Below are positions 6,740 through 13,780 of a stretch of DNA of 18,302 bases, piece by piece. The notes beneath the pieces were generated by a model, which was not told the DNA's origin, made no database searches, and saw nothing but the letters and a program-made list of their open reading frames with translations. The DNA is taken from positions 5,129-23,430 of the forward strand of contig JACPSF010000240.1 in the NCBI GenBank assembly GCA_016193385.1. Direction: 5' to 3'. The position numbers and the translations under genes are program-made. The first letter of the stretch is position 1. Each line of letters begins with the position of its first letter. The DNA comes from Deltaproteobacteria bacterium. GTDB taxonomy: Bacteria > Desulfobacterota_B > Binatia > UBA9968.

Positions 6740-7972
6740 ATGGGCACCGTAACGCAGCTTAGCTGCGTCATCTGCGGCAAGGCTTATCAGGAAAACACCG
6801 CTCTCTACACGTGCCCTGTGTGCGGCGATCTGGCAACCCTGAGAGTGTCTTATAATTACGACGCCGCGCGGAGAGCTTTAACGCGCGAGTCGTTGGGCGC
6901 GCAGCCTTTTTCCGACCAGTGGCGCTACCTGCCCTTGCTCCCGCTCAAAGCGTCGACCGTGTCTCTTCCGCTACGGGTGGGAGCCACGCCTCTCTATCCA
7001 GCGCCCCGGCTGAGGCAGGCCCTGGGCTTAGAGCGCCTGTGGGTGAAGGACGACACTTGCAGCCCATCGGGATCTTTAAAGGACCGGGCCAGCGCTGTGG
7101 CGATTCTCAAAGGCCGTGAGCTGGGCTACGAGTACATTGCTACTGCATCCACCGGTAACGCAGCGGCGTCACTTGCGTGCCTTTCAGCTTCTCTCGGAAT
7201 CCGCTGCCGTATCTTCGTGCCTGAGTCGGCTCCTGTGGCCAAGATGGTCCAACTCCTGGTTTTTGGCGCGGACGTGCTGCCGGTTCGGGGGACTTATGAC
7301 GACGCCTTCCAGCTTTGCATCGAGGCATGCCGGGAGTTCGGCTGGTACAATCGAAACACGGGATACAATCCGTATACGGTCGAGGGGAAAAAGACTGTCT
7401 CCATGGAGATCGTGGAACAGTTGGGTTCGGAGCCCCCGGACCTCGTCGTCGTGCCGGTGGGGGATGGCTGCATCCTGAGCGGAGTGTGGAAAGGGTTCGT
7501 TGACCTTAAGCGAATCGGGCTGATCGACCGGCTTCCGCGTCTAGTGGCGGCGCAAGCACAAGGGTCTCAAGCGATCAAGCAGGCCTTTGAGGGCGACGGC
7601 ATGATCCGGCCCGTCAAGCCCTCCACGATCGCTGACAGTATTTCCGTGTCCCTGCCGCGCAACGGCATCATGGCGGTCCAGGACTTGAAGGCCTCCGGTG
7701 GATCGGCGGTTGCAGTCTCGGACGCGGAAATGTTAGAGGCCATGAAGCTCCTGGGGCGGACCTCAGGGATCTTCGGTGAGCCTGCAGGGGTAGCCGCGCT
7801 GGCTGCCTTGATAAAACTGCGCTCGCGCCGCGAGGTATCGTCAAACGAGCGAGTGGTCATTATGGTGACCGGCACCGGCTTGAAAGACGTGGATTCCGGG
7901 CGCAAGGGCGTTACGGTGCCCCGGCCGGTTCAATGCTCTCTGAAAGCGGTGAAGGTCAGGCTCGGAATCTGA
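6740..7972 (+). CDS. Threonine synthase-like PLP-dependent enzyme with N-terminal zinc-ribbon-type cysteines
   Basis: The 410-residue product begins with a CxxC...CxxC zinc-ribbon (Cys9, Cys12, Cys25, Cys28), as in many archaeal-type threonine synthases. Lys114 in PSGSLKDRAS is the PLP lysine and STGNAAAS the substrate loop. VGDGCILSG is the phosphate loop, and TGTGLKD near the end is characteristic of the family. Threonine synthase itself converts O-phosphohomoserine to threonine. Here no homoserine kinase, dehydrogenase or other threonine gene is nearby, and the gene sits 2 bases behind another PLP lyase. A specialised role in the same pathway is more likely than threonine biosynthesis, but this is inference. 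The TGA stop touches the left end of the inserted 131-bp repeat element, so the end of the protein is intact. Confidence 0.88.
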   Translation: MGTVTQLSCVICGKAYQENTALYTCPVCGDLATLRVSYNYDAARRALTRESLGAQPFSDQWRYLPLLPLKASTVSLPLRVGATPLYPAPRLRQALGLERLWVKDDTCSPSGSLKDRASAVAILKGRELGYEYIATASTGNAAASLACLSASLGIRCRIFVPESAPVAKMVQLLVFGADVLPVRGTYDDAFQLCIEACREFGWYNRNTGYNPYTVEGKKTVSMEIVEQLGSEPPDLVVVPVGDGCILSGVWKGFVDLKRIGLIDRLPRLVAAQAQGSQAIKQAFEGDGMIRPVKPSTIADSISVSLPRNGIMAVQDLKASGGSAVAVSDAEMLEAMKLLGRTSGIFGEPAGVAALAALIKLRSRREVSSNERVVIMVTGTGLKDVDSGRKGVTVPRPVQCSLKAVKVRLGI

Positions 7973-8101
7973 TTCTGCTGAAAAACCCTAAGAATGCTTC
8001 GACTAGGCTCAGCATGAACGGAAAATCTCCAATCATTTCAACCGCTCCTCCGTTCGTCCTGAGCCTCTCGAAGGATGAACGGAAGGTTTTTCAGCAGAAT
8101 C
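7971..8101. repeat. 131-bp MITE/REP-like element with nested inverted repeats
   Basis: Perfect 17-bp inverted ends, GATTCTGCTGAAAAACC at 7971-7987 and its exact complement at 8085-8101, bound the element. Inside is a second imperfect inverted pair: 7997-8022 (CTTCGACTAGGCTCAGCATG and onward) against 8049-8073 (starting TCCGTTCGTCCTGAGCC). The inner pair resembles a palindromic CTTCGA...GCTCAG...GAACGG repeat that I recall as widespread in environmental bacterial genomes. ATCTGA occurs at 7967-7972 and again at 8104-8109, and could be a target duplication. Excising one copy plus the element would place ubiD's ribosome-binding site directly after the upstream stop. The element codes for nothing. 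As RNA it would fold into a long hairpin and could attenuate transcription into ubiD or protect the upstream message. Confidence 0.8.
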
Positions 8102-8110
8102 GCATCTGAA

Positions 8111-8116
8111 GGGGGG
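8111..8116 (+). promoter_or_regulatory. Ribosome-binding site that fixes the ubiD start at TTG 8123
   Basis: GGGGGG lies 6 bases before an in-frame TTG at 8123. The upstream ATG at 8075 has no comparable site and lies inside the repeat element. Its extra 16 residues come from repeat DNA, so the TTG is the better start. Confidence 0.7.
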
Positions 8117-8122
8117 AAATCG

Positions 8123-9511
8123 TTGGCACAGGACCTCAGAAGTTTTCTGGAGCTGATCGAAAGAAGATATCCTGATCAGCTCCTGCGGGTGCAGGAACCA
8201 GTTAGCCCGTCTTTTGAGGTCACAGCCTTGGTGATGGAAGCGGAGAAGCTCGCTTCCTGCCCGGTGGTGCTCTTTGATCAGGTCCGAGGCAGCGATTTTC
8301 CGGTCATCAGCAACCTTCTGGCTCACCGCCCGAGATTGGCCCTGGCGCTGGGCGTCCCTCAGGAGCGGCTCGTGGAGGAATTTCGCGCCCGCCTGAAAAA
8401 CTCTGTCCCTCCCGTGGTTCGGGACGACGCGCCATTTCAGGAAAATATTTTCCTCGGTGACCAGGTGGACTTGGGCCGGCTTCCCGTCCTGGTCCACTTC
8501 GAGCAGGACGGCGGGCCCTATTTGACCGCTGCTCTGGTGGTAGCTCGGGACCCGCATTCCGGCATCCGTACCGTCGGTTACCACCGCATGCAGCTCAAGG
8601 GGCCGCGGAAGATGGGGATCAGCCTGCACTCTCGCCGGCGGATGTATGAGTATTTCCGCCGCGCCGAGGAGCAGGACCGTCCCCTCGAGGTCGCGGTTTG
8701 CCTCGGAGTCCATCCGATTCTCTCCCTGGGCGCGCTTAGCCTTCCGCCCGCGGACGTGGACAAATTGGACCTCGTAGGCGGCCTGTTCGGAGAGCCCGTG
8801 GAGCTGGTGCCATGCCGGACGGTGCCGCTTGAGGTGCCGCGATGGTCGGAAATCGTCATCGAGGGTCGCATCCTCAACGGCGTGCGGGAAAAGGAAGGAC
8901 CGTTCGGCGAATTTACCGGCTACGCTTCAACGCGCGGCACCGAGAACGTTTTTGAAGCTACGGCGCTGCTTTACCGCAGCGGAGCTCTCTACCAGGATAT
9001 CAACAGCGGCAACAGCATGGAGCATTGCCGTTGCCTTTCCCTCCCCCGGGAAGTGGAGTTTACCAATGTCTTGAGCAAAACTATCCCCAACCTCAAGGCT
9101 GTTCACGTGCCCGTGCGCTCCGGCATCGGCAGCTTTCATTGCTACGTGTCTTTGCGCAAAATCGCCGAGGGGCAAGCGAAACAGGCCATCTTCAATGTCT
9201 TGGGAGCCGACCACTATGTGAAGCTCGTGGTGGTCGTGGATGAGGATATTGATGTCTTTGACGAGGAGCAGGTGCTGTGGGCCATCGCTACCCGCATGCA
9301 GGCCGACCGTGATGTTTTCATCGTTGGAGGAACCATGGGGACCCTCTTGGATCCATCGGCCACGGATGCTGCCATCACGGCCAAAATGGGCATCGACGCC
9401 ACCAAGCCGCTCGGCAGCTTCGCAAGCACCCTTACGATCAACCAAAAGGCGGTTGAGCGGGCCCGGGAGCTTCTCCAGGGCAGAGCGGATCTGCCGAAAC
9501 CGGGACGGTAA
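8123..9511 (+). CDS. ubiD: UbiD-family prenylated-FMN-dependent decarboxylase
   Basis: The product is 462 residues from the TTG start. UbiD enzymes reversibly decarboxylate aromatic, heteroaromatic or alpha,beta-unsaturated acids using prenylated FMN. Numbered from the TTG start, Arg155 in GYHRMQ, Glu258 and Glu263 in EGPFGEFTGY fit the catalytic Glu-Arg-Glu set, with spacing nearly equal to that of fungal Fdc1. The N-terminus AQDLRSFLELIE is typical of the family when TTG is used. An open frame extends to ATG 8075 but reads repeat DNA. No UbiX-type prenyltransferase is in the window, so the cofactor must be made elsewhere. The gene ends 16 bases before the stop of the convergent LLM gene. 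Substrate is unknown. A pyridine or other ring carboxylate would suit the upstream hydroxylase. Confidence 0.93.
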   Translation: MAQDLRSFLELIERRYPDQLLRVQEPVSPSFEVTALVMEAEKLASCPVVLFDQVRGSDFPVISNLLAHRPRLALALGVPQERLVEEFRARLKNSVPPVVRDDAPFQENIFLGDQVDLGRLPVLVHFEQDGGPYLTAALVVARDPHSGIRTVGYHRMQLKGPRKMGISLHSRRRMYEYFRRAEEQDRPLEVAVCLGVHPILSLGALSLPPADVDKLDLVGGLFGEPVELVPCRTVPLEVPRWSEIVIEGRILNGVREKEGPFGEFTGYASTRGTENVFEATALLYRSGALYQDINSGNSMEHCRCLSLPREVEFTNVLSKTIPNLKAVHVPVRSGIGSFHCYVSLRKIAEGQAKQAIFNVLGADHYVKLVVVVDEDIDVFDEEQVLWAIATRMQADRDVFIVGGTMGTLLDPSATDAAITAKMGIDATKPLGSFASTLTINQKAVERARELLQGRADLPKPGR

Positions 9512-9527
9512 TCGAGACGAAGTTTCT

Positions 9528-10487
9528 CTATTGGATGAGCCGGGGGATCACCTCGCGGGCAATGAGCTCGACCTGTTCCGGCTGGTAGCGATAGGGGATG
9601 AGAATAATCCGATCCACCCCTGCCTCGATATGGGCTCGCAGTTGATCGACGCACTCCGTCACCGTTCCTCGGATCGCGTGCTCAAGGGTGGAGTCACTCC
9701 ACGCCGCCACATCCCATTCGGTCGCTAGCCAATGCCGCATGGGCGGATCGGCCTCCGTCTTCGGCGGGCCTACGTAGATCGCCAACTGGTTGGTCCCGCT
9801 CAAGGCCCCGGGATCGCGCCCGTATTCCCGTGCGTACTCGTGAATTTTCATCCATGACTTTGTGAACCCCTCGGGCGTGTAGAAGTAGGTGAGCCAACCG
9901 TCAGATATCCTGGCTACACGGCGGAGGACTCTCTCGACATAGCCCCCGATGAGGACGGGAGGGCGCGGCTTTTGGTAAGGTTTGGGCAGAAGCACTGCGT
10001 CTCGCAAATTAAGTTCGTCCATCTGCAAACTTACCGACTTCTCCTCCCACAGCCGGAGCAAGATTTCCAGGTTCCGGTCGAAGATCCGGCCGCGCTGCTT
10101 GAACGGAACGCCGACCGCGTCAAACTCCCTTGCGTACCACCCGGAGGCCGCCCCCAGGATCAGGCGGCCCTTGGAAATCTGGTCCAGGCTTGCCAGAACT
10201 TTGGCCAACAGGACCGGATTTCGTAGGGGAAGAACCAGGACGCCCGTTCCCAGCTTGATGCGGCCCGTCCGCATCGCGATGGCGGTAAGAATGGATAGAG
10301 AATCCAGAATCGGGAAGGCAGGCTCCACTCCCAGGAGCGCGTGGTCCCAGGCCCAGAGCGACTCGAAACCCAGGGCCTCAGCGCGTTCGGCATAACGGAG
10401 GATTTCATCCACATCCGGCGTCTCCCCCGGCCCGACAAAGTTCTTGATCGCAAGACCGAAGGCGATAGATTTTTGACGGTTGGTCAC
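9528..10487 (-). CDS. LLM-class flavin/F420-dependent oxidoreductase (luciferase-like)
   Basis: The 319-residue product is a TIM-barrel luciferase-like protein. Features are the N-terminal strand and helix EILRYAERAEALGFESLWAWDH, the RIKLGTGVLVLPLRNP and GRLILGAASGW stretches, and the C-terminal TECVDQLRAHIEAGVD. It resembles the Rv2161c-type subfamily, often predicted to use F420, but F420 versus FMN cannot be settled by eye. The start is a GTG at 10487 with AAGGAG six bases upstream, overlapping the stop codon of the CoA-transferase B gene. It is the last gene of the CoA-transferase operon. Family members oxidise or reduce small organic substrates, sometimes as monooxygenases. The real substrate is unknown. 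It converges on ubiD with a 16-base gap. Confidence 0.9.
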   Translation of the reverse strand: MTNRQKSIAFGLAIKNFVGPGETPDVDEILRYAERAEALGFESLWAWDHALLGVEPAFPILDSLSILTAIAMRTGRIKLGTGVLVLPLRNPVLLAKVLASLDQISKGRLILGAASGWYAREFDAVGVPFKQRGRIFDRNLEILLRLWEEKSVSLQMDELNLRDAVLLPKPYQKPRPPVLIGGYVERVLRRVARISDGWLTYFYTPEGFTKSWMKIHEYAREYGRDPGALSGTNQLAIYVGPPKTEADPPMRHWLATEWDVAAWSDSTLEHAIRGTVTECVDQLRAHIEAGVDRIILIPYRYQPEQVELIAREVIPRLIQ

Positions 10488-10497
10488 GCTTGGCTCC

Positions 10498-11304
10498 TTA
10501 ATGATCTTTGTTTTCGCGGGAAGAGGCCGGCGGGTGGTCCTCGCTCCGCAAGTATTTACTGTCCGGGTCCAGGCTGCGCAGAAGATCCAGTTCCAACGGG
10601 GTCGGAGGCTCGGTGACCGCGACTTTTTCCGGGATCAGGAGTTCGAACCCGGTGTGGTCGATGAGGTGCTTTAACGACACCCCCGGATGCAAGCTCTCCA
10701 GTCGCATGGCCTTTGTCTCTTCATCGAAGCCCATAATACCGAGATGAGTCACCACCCGATTCACCCGCCCGAAAAGGAGGCCTGCCTGCTTGCGGGCGTT
10801 GCCTCCGTTCAGGAAGCCGGGGCTCGTCACAAAATCGACTCGCGGGACGAAGCGGCGGCGCTCGTGCATCGTCACCACGATCACCCGGCGGCAGAGCGAG
10901 ATGATATCGTTGGCTCCGCCGCTACCGGGGAGCCGCACCTTGGGAGCCCGGTAGGAACCCACGACGCTCGAATTCAGGTTGCCGTAGCGGTCGATCTGGG
11001 CGCCGCCGACAAAGCCCATATCCAAAAAACCCCGTTGGGCAAGTAGGAAAGTGTCCGTGATCCCGGGAAGCATCTGAGCCCGGTAAGCCCCTCTCATTTC
11101 ATTGGTAGAGATCGGGAGCCGGCCGGGAATCAACTGGGGACCGATCATTCCTCCCTCGACGACGATAGTGAGATCGGGGGCGACGGTTCTCTGCGCCAGG
11201 ACCGCCGAGAGCAACGGGATTCCCACACCGGCAAACACCGAGGTAACGCCGGCAAGCTGGCGTGCGGCGGCGATCGCGAGAATCTCGGAGGGCGAGGTGC
11301 TCAT
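10498..11304 (-). CDS. CoA-transferase family I, subunit B (GctB/IpdB-like)
   Basis: The 268-residue product matches the beta subunit of glutaconate-type (family I) CoA-transferases, which move CoA between acyl-CoA and a free carboxylic acid. Glu50 in VVEGGMIGP sits where the catalytic glutamate that forms the glutamyl-CoA thioester is expected. The conserved FVGGAQIDRYGNLNSS and PGSGGAND stretches follow. The last 25 or so residues are a charged tail (SSRENKDH end) without clear homology. Its ATG overlaps the subunit A stop (ATGA, 11301-11304), which indicates translational coupling for a heteromer. It can also be compared with IpdB of steroid-ring degradation, which belongs to the same fold but acts as a hydrolase. 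I cannot distinguish transferase from ring-opening hydrolase. Confidence 0.9.
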   Translation of the reverse strand: MSTSPSEILAIAAARQLAGVTSVFAGVGIPLLSAVLAQRTVAPDLTIVVEGGMIGPQLIPGRLPISTNEMRGAYRAQMLPGITDTFLLAQRGFLDMGFVGGAQIDRYGNLNSSVVGSYRAPKVRLPGSGGANDIISLCRRVIVVTMHERRRFVPRVDFVTSPGFLNGGNARKQAGLLFGRVNRVVTHLGIMGFDEETKAMRLESLHPGVSLKHLIDHTGFELLIPEKVAVTEPPTPLELDLLRSLDPDSKYLRSEDHPPASSRENKDH

Positions 11305-12257
11305 GATCCGCCTAATAGCTCGCGGGCGTAGCGGGATTGGCGACTGAGCGCTTCCTCGCCGAAAAGAGCCAGATACTCCTCATGGCTTCTCCTCTTATGA
11401 ACGTAGTGACCGAGATATTCCCGCACTGCCTGTGTTCCCTTGGCCTTGATTTCAGCTACATACACGTCGAAGTGCGTAAAATCGGCTTCGTAGAGGCCGT
11501 AGCACTCGTGGGGGAAGGCCCCATAGGGCACTTCAACGAGGGCGTCGATTGCGATGCCCGGGATCACGGTGCGGTCCGGATGGCTTCGGATCTCGTCCTC
11601 CGGAACGATTTTTTCTGCCGTGACCAGGACGGTGGTGGCTGCGCGCGCGATATCGGCATCCATGTGGGGATAGCCGTCGATTTGGCAATTGCCGAAGCGG
11701 TCGGCCCGGTGCACGTGAAGGAGGGCCACGTCCGGAAAAAGGGCGGGAACGAGACAAAGGGTTTGACCCGTGAAGGGGCACTCCATCGTCTTTGTCGGCG
11801 TCGCCGTCATGAGATCGGAGCCCAGCATCGTGACCGTCGGCAGAAACGGGACTCCCATGGCCGCGGCGCGGTAGCGGAGGCCGAGTCCCAGATGGCTCCA
11901 CTCTTCGAAGCGGATCTTCGCGTTTTCGACCTGTTCGCGGAGGACTTTTGACAAGCCCCACGGGAGACCGATGCCGAACCAGCTTGTCACCAGAGCTTCC
12001 ACCGCCCCTGCCGCCATGAACCATTCGCCTTCATAGCACATCAGATTCCGTGAAAGGGTCAGGCCGCGTCTGCCCTGGCGCAAGAGCTCCATCAGCAGGC
12101 CCAAAGGGGTGCGCGAAAAAAGGCAGCCGCCGATGGCGATGTGGTCGCCGTCTTTGACGCGCCGGACCGCCTCGGAGAGCGTGGTCAGCTTTTCTCCGGT
12201 GACGATGGGCTTGTTCTCAAGCCTCCGTCTGGCCTCAACAAAGTCGCCCGGCCTCAC
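11301..12257 (-). CDS. CoA-transferase family I, subunit A (GctA/IpdA-like)
   Basis: The 318-residue product is the alpha partner of the GctB-like protein. It carries the family's GDHIAIGG near residue 37, a central LPTVTMLGSDLM region, and the FPDVALLHVHRADRFGNCQIDG signature of the CoA-transferase alpha subunit. The start is GTG at 12257, with GGAG seven bases upstream and a sigma70-type promoter just before it. The first 20 residues extend beyond the usual family start but are supported by that ribosome-binding site. It is the first gene of a three-gene operon (A, B, LLM oxidoreductase). The complex would activate a dicarboxylic or similar acid to its CoA ester, or cleave a CoA-linked ring. 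The acceptor cannot be inferred. Confidence 0.9.
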   Translation of the reverse strand: MRPGDFVEARRRLENKPIVTGEKLTTLSEAVRRVKDGDHIAIGGCLFSRTPLGLLMELLRQGRRGLTLSRNLMCYEGEWFMAAGAVEALVTSWFGIGLPWGLSKVLREQVENAKIRFEEWSHLGLGLRYRAAAMGVPFLPTVTMLGSDLMTATPTKTMECPFTGQTLCLVPALFPDVALLHVHRADRFGNCQIDGYPHMDADIARAATTVLVTAEKIVPEDEIRSHPDRTVIPGIAIDALVEVPYGAFPHECYGLYEADFTHFDVYVAEIKAKGTQAVREYLGHYVHKRRSHEEYLALFGEEALSRQSRYARELLGGS

Positions 12258-12280
12258 TCAAGATCTCCAAACTTCGCGCG

Positions 12281-12309
12281 ATGTTATCCAAGGCGAGTCA
12301 TGGTGTCAA
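12281..12309 (-). promoter_or_regulatory. Sigma70-type promoter of the CoA-transferase operon
   Basis: On the minus strand a perfect -35 TTGACA (12309-12304) is followed, after exactly 17 bases, by TAACAT (12286-12281) as the -10 box, which matches 4 of 6 consensus positions. Transcription would start near 12274, leaving a leader of about 17 bases that contains the GGAG ribosome-binding site at 12268-12265. Confidence 0.62.
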
Positions 12310-12531
12310 CATAACGCGCCTGTTCCCTCGATGCTTGCTGTAAAAAAGAATTTATTCCGAAAATGAATCCGTCACAGGAAGCTCTTCTCTGATGGGGAGC
12401 GACAGTGGAATCGACAATGAAAGGCCGATGGACCGGGTATGGGTGTATAGTCTCCTCAGAGGCTCGAGCGCCGCTCTTGTCGCTGTCGCCGAGGGAACGC
12501 TGCGGATGTTACTTGGGGCTTAGGCTGATAA
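12310..12531. other. Non-coding stretch between the CoA-transferase promoter and the acyl-CoA dehydrogenase remnant
   Basis: I see no convincing gene on either strand. The longest open frame here, on the plus strand from 12405, matches no family I know and overlaps the remnant. On the minus strand a run of six T (12344-12349) follows only a four-base A/T stem, too weak to call a terminator. Composition is visibly less GC-rich than in neighbouring genes. Confidence 0.5.
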
Positions 12532-12603
12532 TCAAGACAAAAGTGAAAACCTGGCCGTCTTCTGCAGGGCTTTTTGCTCATCGGTCAAATCGAAATCGAT
12601 CAT
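12532..12603 (-). pseudogene. Acyl-CoA dehydrogenase remnant (first 18 or so codons only)
   Basis: On the minus strand, an ATG at 12603 preceded by GGAGGGGAGGC (12618-12608) opens a frame reading MIDFDLTDEQKALQKTAR. This is a textbook N-terminus of an acyl-CoA dehydrogenase. The frame then runs into FSLLS and a TGA at 12534-12532. No further acyl-CoA dehydrogenase sequence follows in any frame, so the remaining 360 or so residues were deleted, with a breakpoint near 12549. The start region and ribosome-binding site are still clean, which suggests a fairly recent loss. It lies 42 bases behind the solute-binding-protein gene, so it was probably the next gene of that operon. Confidence 0.72.
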
Positions 12604-12645
12604 AGCTGCCTCCCCTCCAACGTAGGAACCGATCTTGCTCTCCGG

Positions 12646-13683
12646 TTATTTACCGAAACCGAAGATCTTGCCGTACTCTCTGGTGAGCCTGTCCACGATC
12701 TCGGCATGCTCTTGTGTCATGTACAAAACCTTTTTCCCCTGGACGTACTTGTAGGCGGGTGTCCCAACAACAAACGCGGAAGTTTGACCTTGGTCCTTGC
12801 CCCAGATCTCCTGGGCCTCGTTGGTTGTGAGGAAGACGGCAAAGAGATGGCCGGCATTCGGGTGGCGGGCGCCCTTGAGCACGCCCGCGTTTAGCGTAGG
12901 CGAAATTACCGGTTGAACCTCTTCCGCAAAGACGATCGGCGCGCCGGTCGCTTTGGCCTGGTAAATGAATTCGTCGAGATGCGTGATGGCGACCTGGATC
13001 TCCCCTATCAGGAGGCGTGTGGAGAGCTCCTGAAGCGTGCCAAGGAAAGGTTGCTGCCTGGCCAAGGCTTTGACAAACTCCGTCGTTTTCGTCTCGCCCC
13101 ACGCGGCCGCTAGCCGAGCAATGTGGTGGGTCGCGGTGGACATGCCTAGCTTGCCTCCCTTCCACTTAGGATCCAGAAGATCCTCCCAGCTCTTGGGCAC
13201 ATCTTTGGCAGGCAACAACTTGTTGTTATAAGCGGGAAGGGCGAACTGGTTGGCGAACGAGACTGCGCCGCTGTCGTAGTGGATCAGTTCCGGATCGATG
13301 CCCAGTTTTCTATAATCAAACGGTTTGAGAAGCTTGCGCAGCCACAAAGTGGCATGGCCGGCATCATGGATCAGCATCAGGTCCCACTCTGGTGGTACGC
13401 CAGTCGCGGCAAGGCCGACCACCTTCGCCACATCCCTCGTGAAAGAGATCGCAGGGACATAATTCACCCTAATGTTCAGGCCATATTTCTTGTTGAAGGC
13501 CTCGCTCAGCAGCCGGGCGCCCTTATCCTTCAGGGTGGTTGTAGCATAGAACTCTACGGTCCCTTCTTTCTTGGCGGCAGCTACCAACTCGTCTAAGGGG
13601 GCGGTTAGCGCCTCCTGAGCGATGCCCGGTATAGTACCTAGTGCAACCAACAAGCTGGCCATGAGAGGCCTTAGTCGTTTCAT
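12646..13683 (-). CDS. Periplasmic solute-binding protein of an ABC transporter (family 1 / Fe3+-type)
   Basis: The 345-residue product starts with a typical signal peptide: basic MKRLR, a hydrophobic stretch to about residue 21, and a likely cleavage after Ala22 or Ala25. The mature part LDELVAAAKKEGTVEFYATT is the usual opening of family 1 extracellular solute-binding proteins related to ferric-iron, polyamine and phosphonate binders. SWEDLLDPKWKGGKLGMS is a strong family stretch near the middle. The start has an excellent ribosome-binding site, GAGGAGGTG, at 13696-13688. No permease or ATPase gene is in the window: the next gene downstream is the acyl-CoA dehydrogenase remnant. The protein therefore either serves a transporter encoded elsewhere or lost its partners. 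Ligand unknown; uptake of the pathway's organic acid or of metal are both possible. Confidence 0.88.
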   Translation of the reverse strand: MKRLRPLMASLLVALGTIPGIAQEALTAPLDELVAAAKKEGTVEFYATTTLKDKGARLLSEAFNKKYGLNIRVNYVPAISFTRDVAKVVGLAATGVPPEWDLMLIHDAGHATLWLRKLLKPFDYRKLGIDPELIHYDSGAVSFANQFALPAYNNKLLPAKDVPKSWEDLLDPKWKGGKLGMSTATHHIARLAAAWGETKTTEFVKALARQQPFLGTLQELSTRLLIGEIQVAITHLDEFIYQAKATGAPIVFAEEVQPVISPTLNAGVLKGARHPNAGHLFAVFLTTNEAQEIWGKDQGQTSAFVVGTPAYKYVQGKKVLYMTQEHAEIVDRLTREYGKIFGFGK

Positions 13684-13687
13684 GGTT

Positions 13688-13696
13688 CACCTCCTC
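13688..13696 (-). promoter_or_regulatory. Strong ribosome-binding site of the solute-binding-protein gene
   Basis: GAGGAGGTG on the minus strand is a near-perfect anti-16S match ending four bases before the ATG. It is among the strongest such sites in this window and implies high expression, as is usual for binding proteins. Confidence 0.75.
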
Positions 13697-13780
13697 TGTT
13701 AAGTTCAACGGCCATTTTCTCAGAACTTTTTCCTCCACAATCTTAAAATCTAGCAAAACGAGCCGGAGCCAGTCCGGATT

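Noticed and set aside
12340..12360. Possible rho-independent terminator on the minus strand
   Set aside because: The T6 run is preceded only by a four-base A/T stem (GAAT/ATTC), too weak to support a terminator.
12405..12605. A 66-residue plus-strand frame in the intergenic region
   Set aside because: No ribosome-binding site or family resemblance, and it overlaps the acyl-CoA dehydrogenase remnant on the other strand.
13760..13780. CCGGA/TCCGG stem-loop upstream of the solute-binding-protein gene
   Set aside because: Only a 5-bp stem with a four-T run several bases further on. It may be chance in GC-rich DNA.
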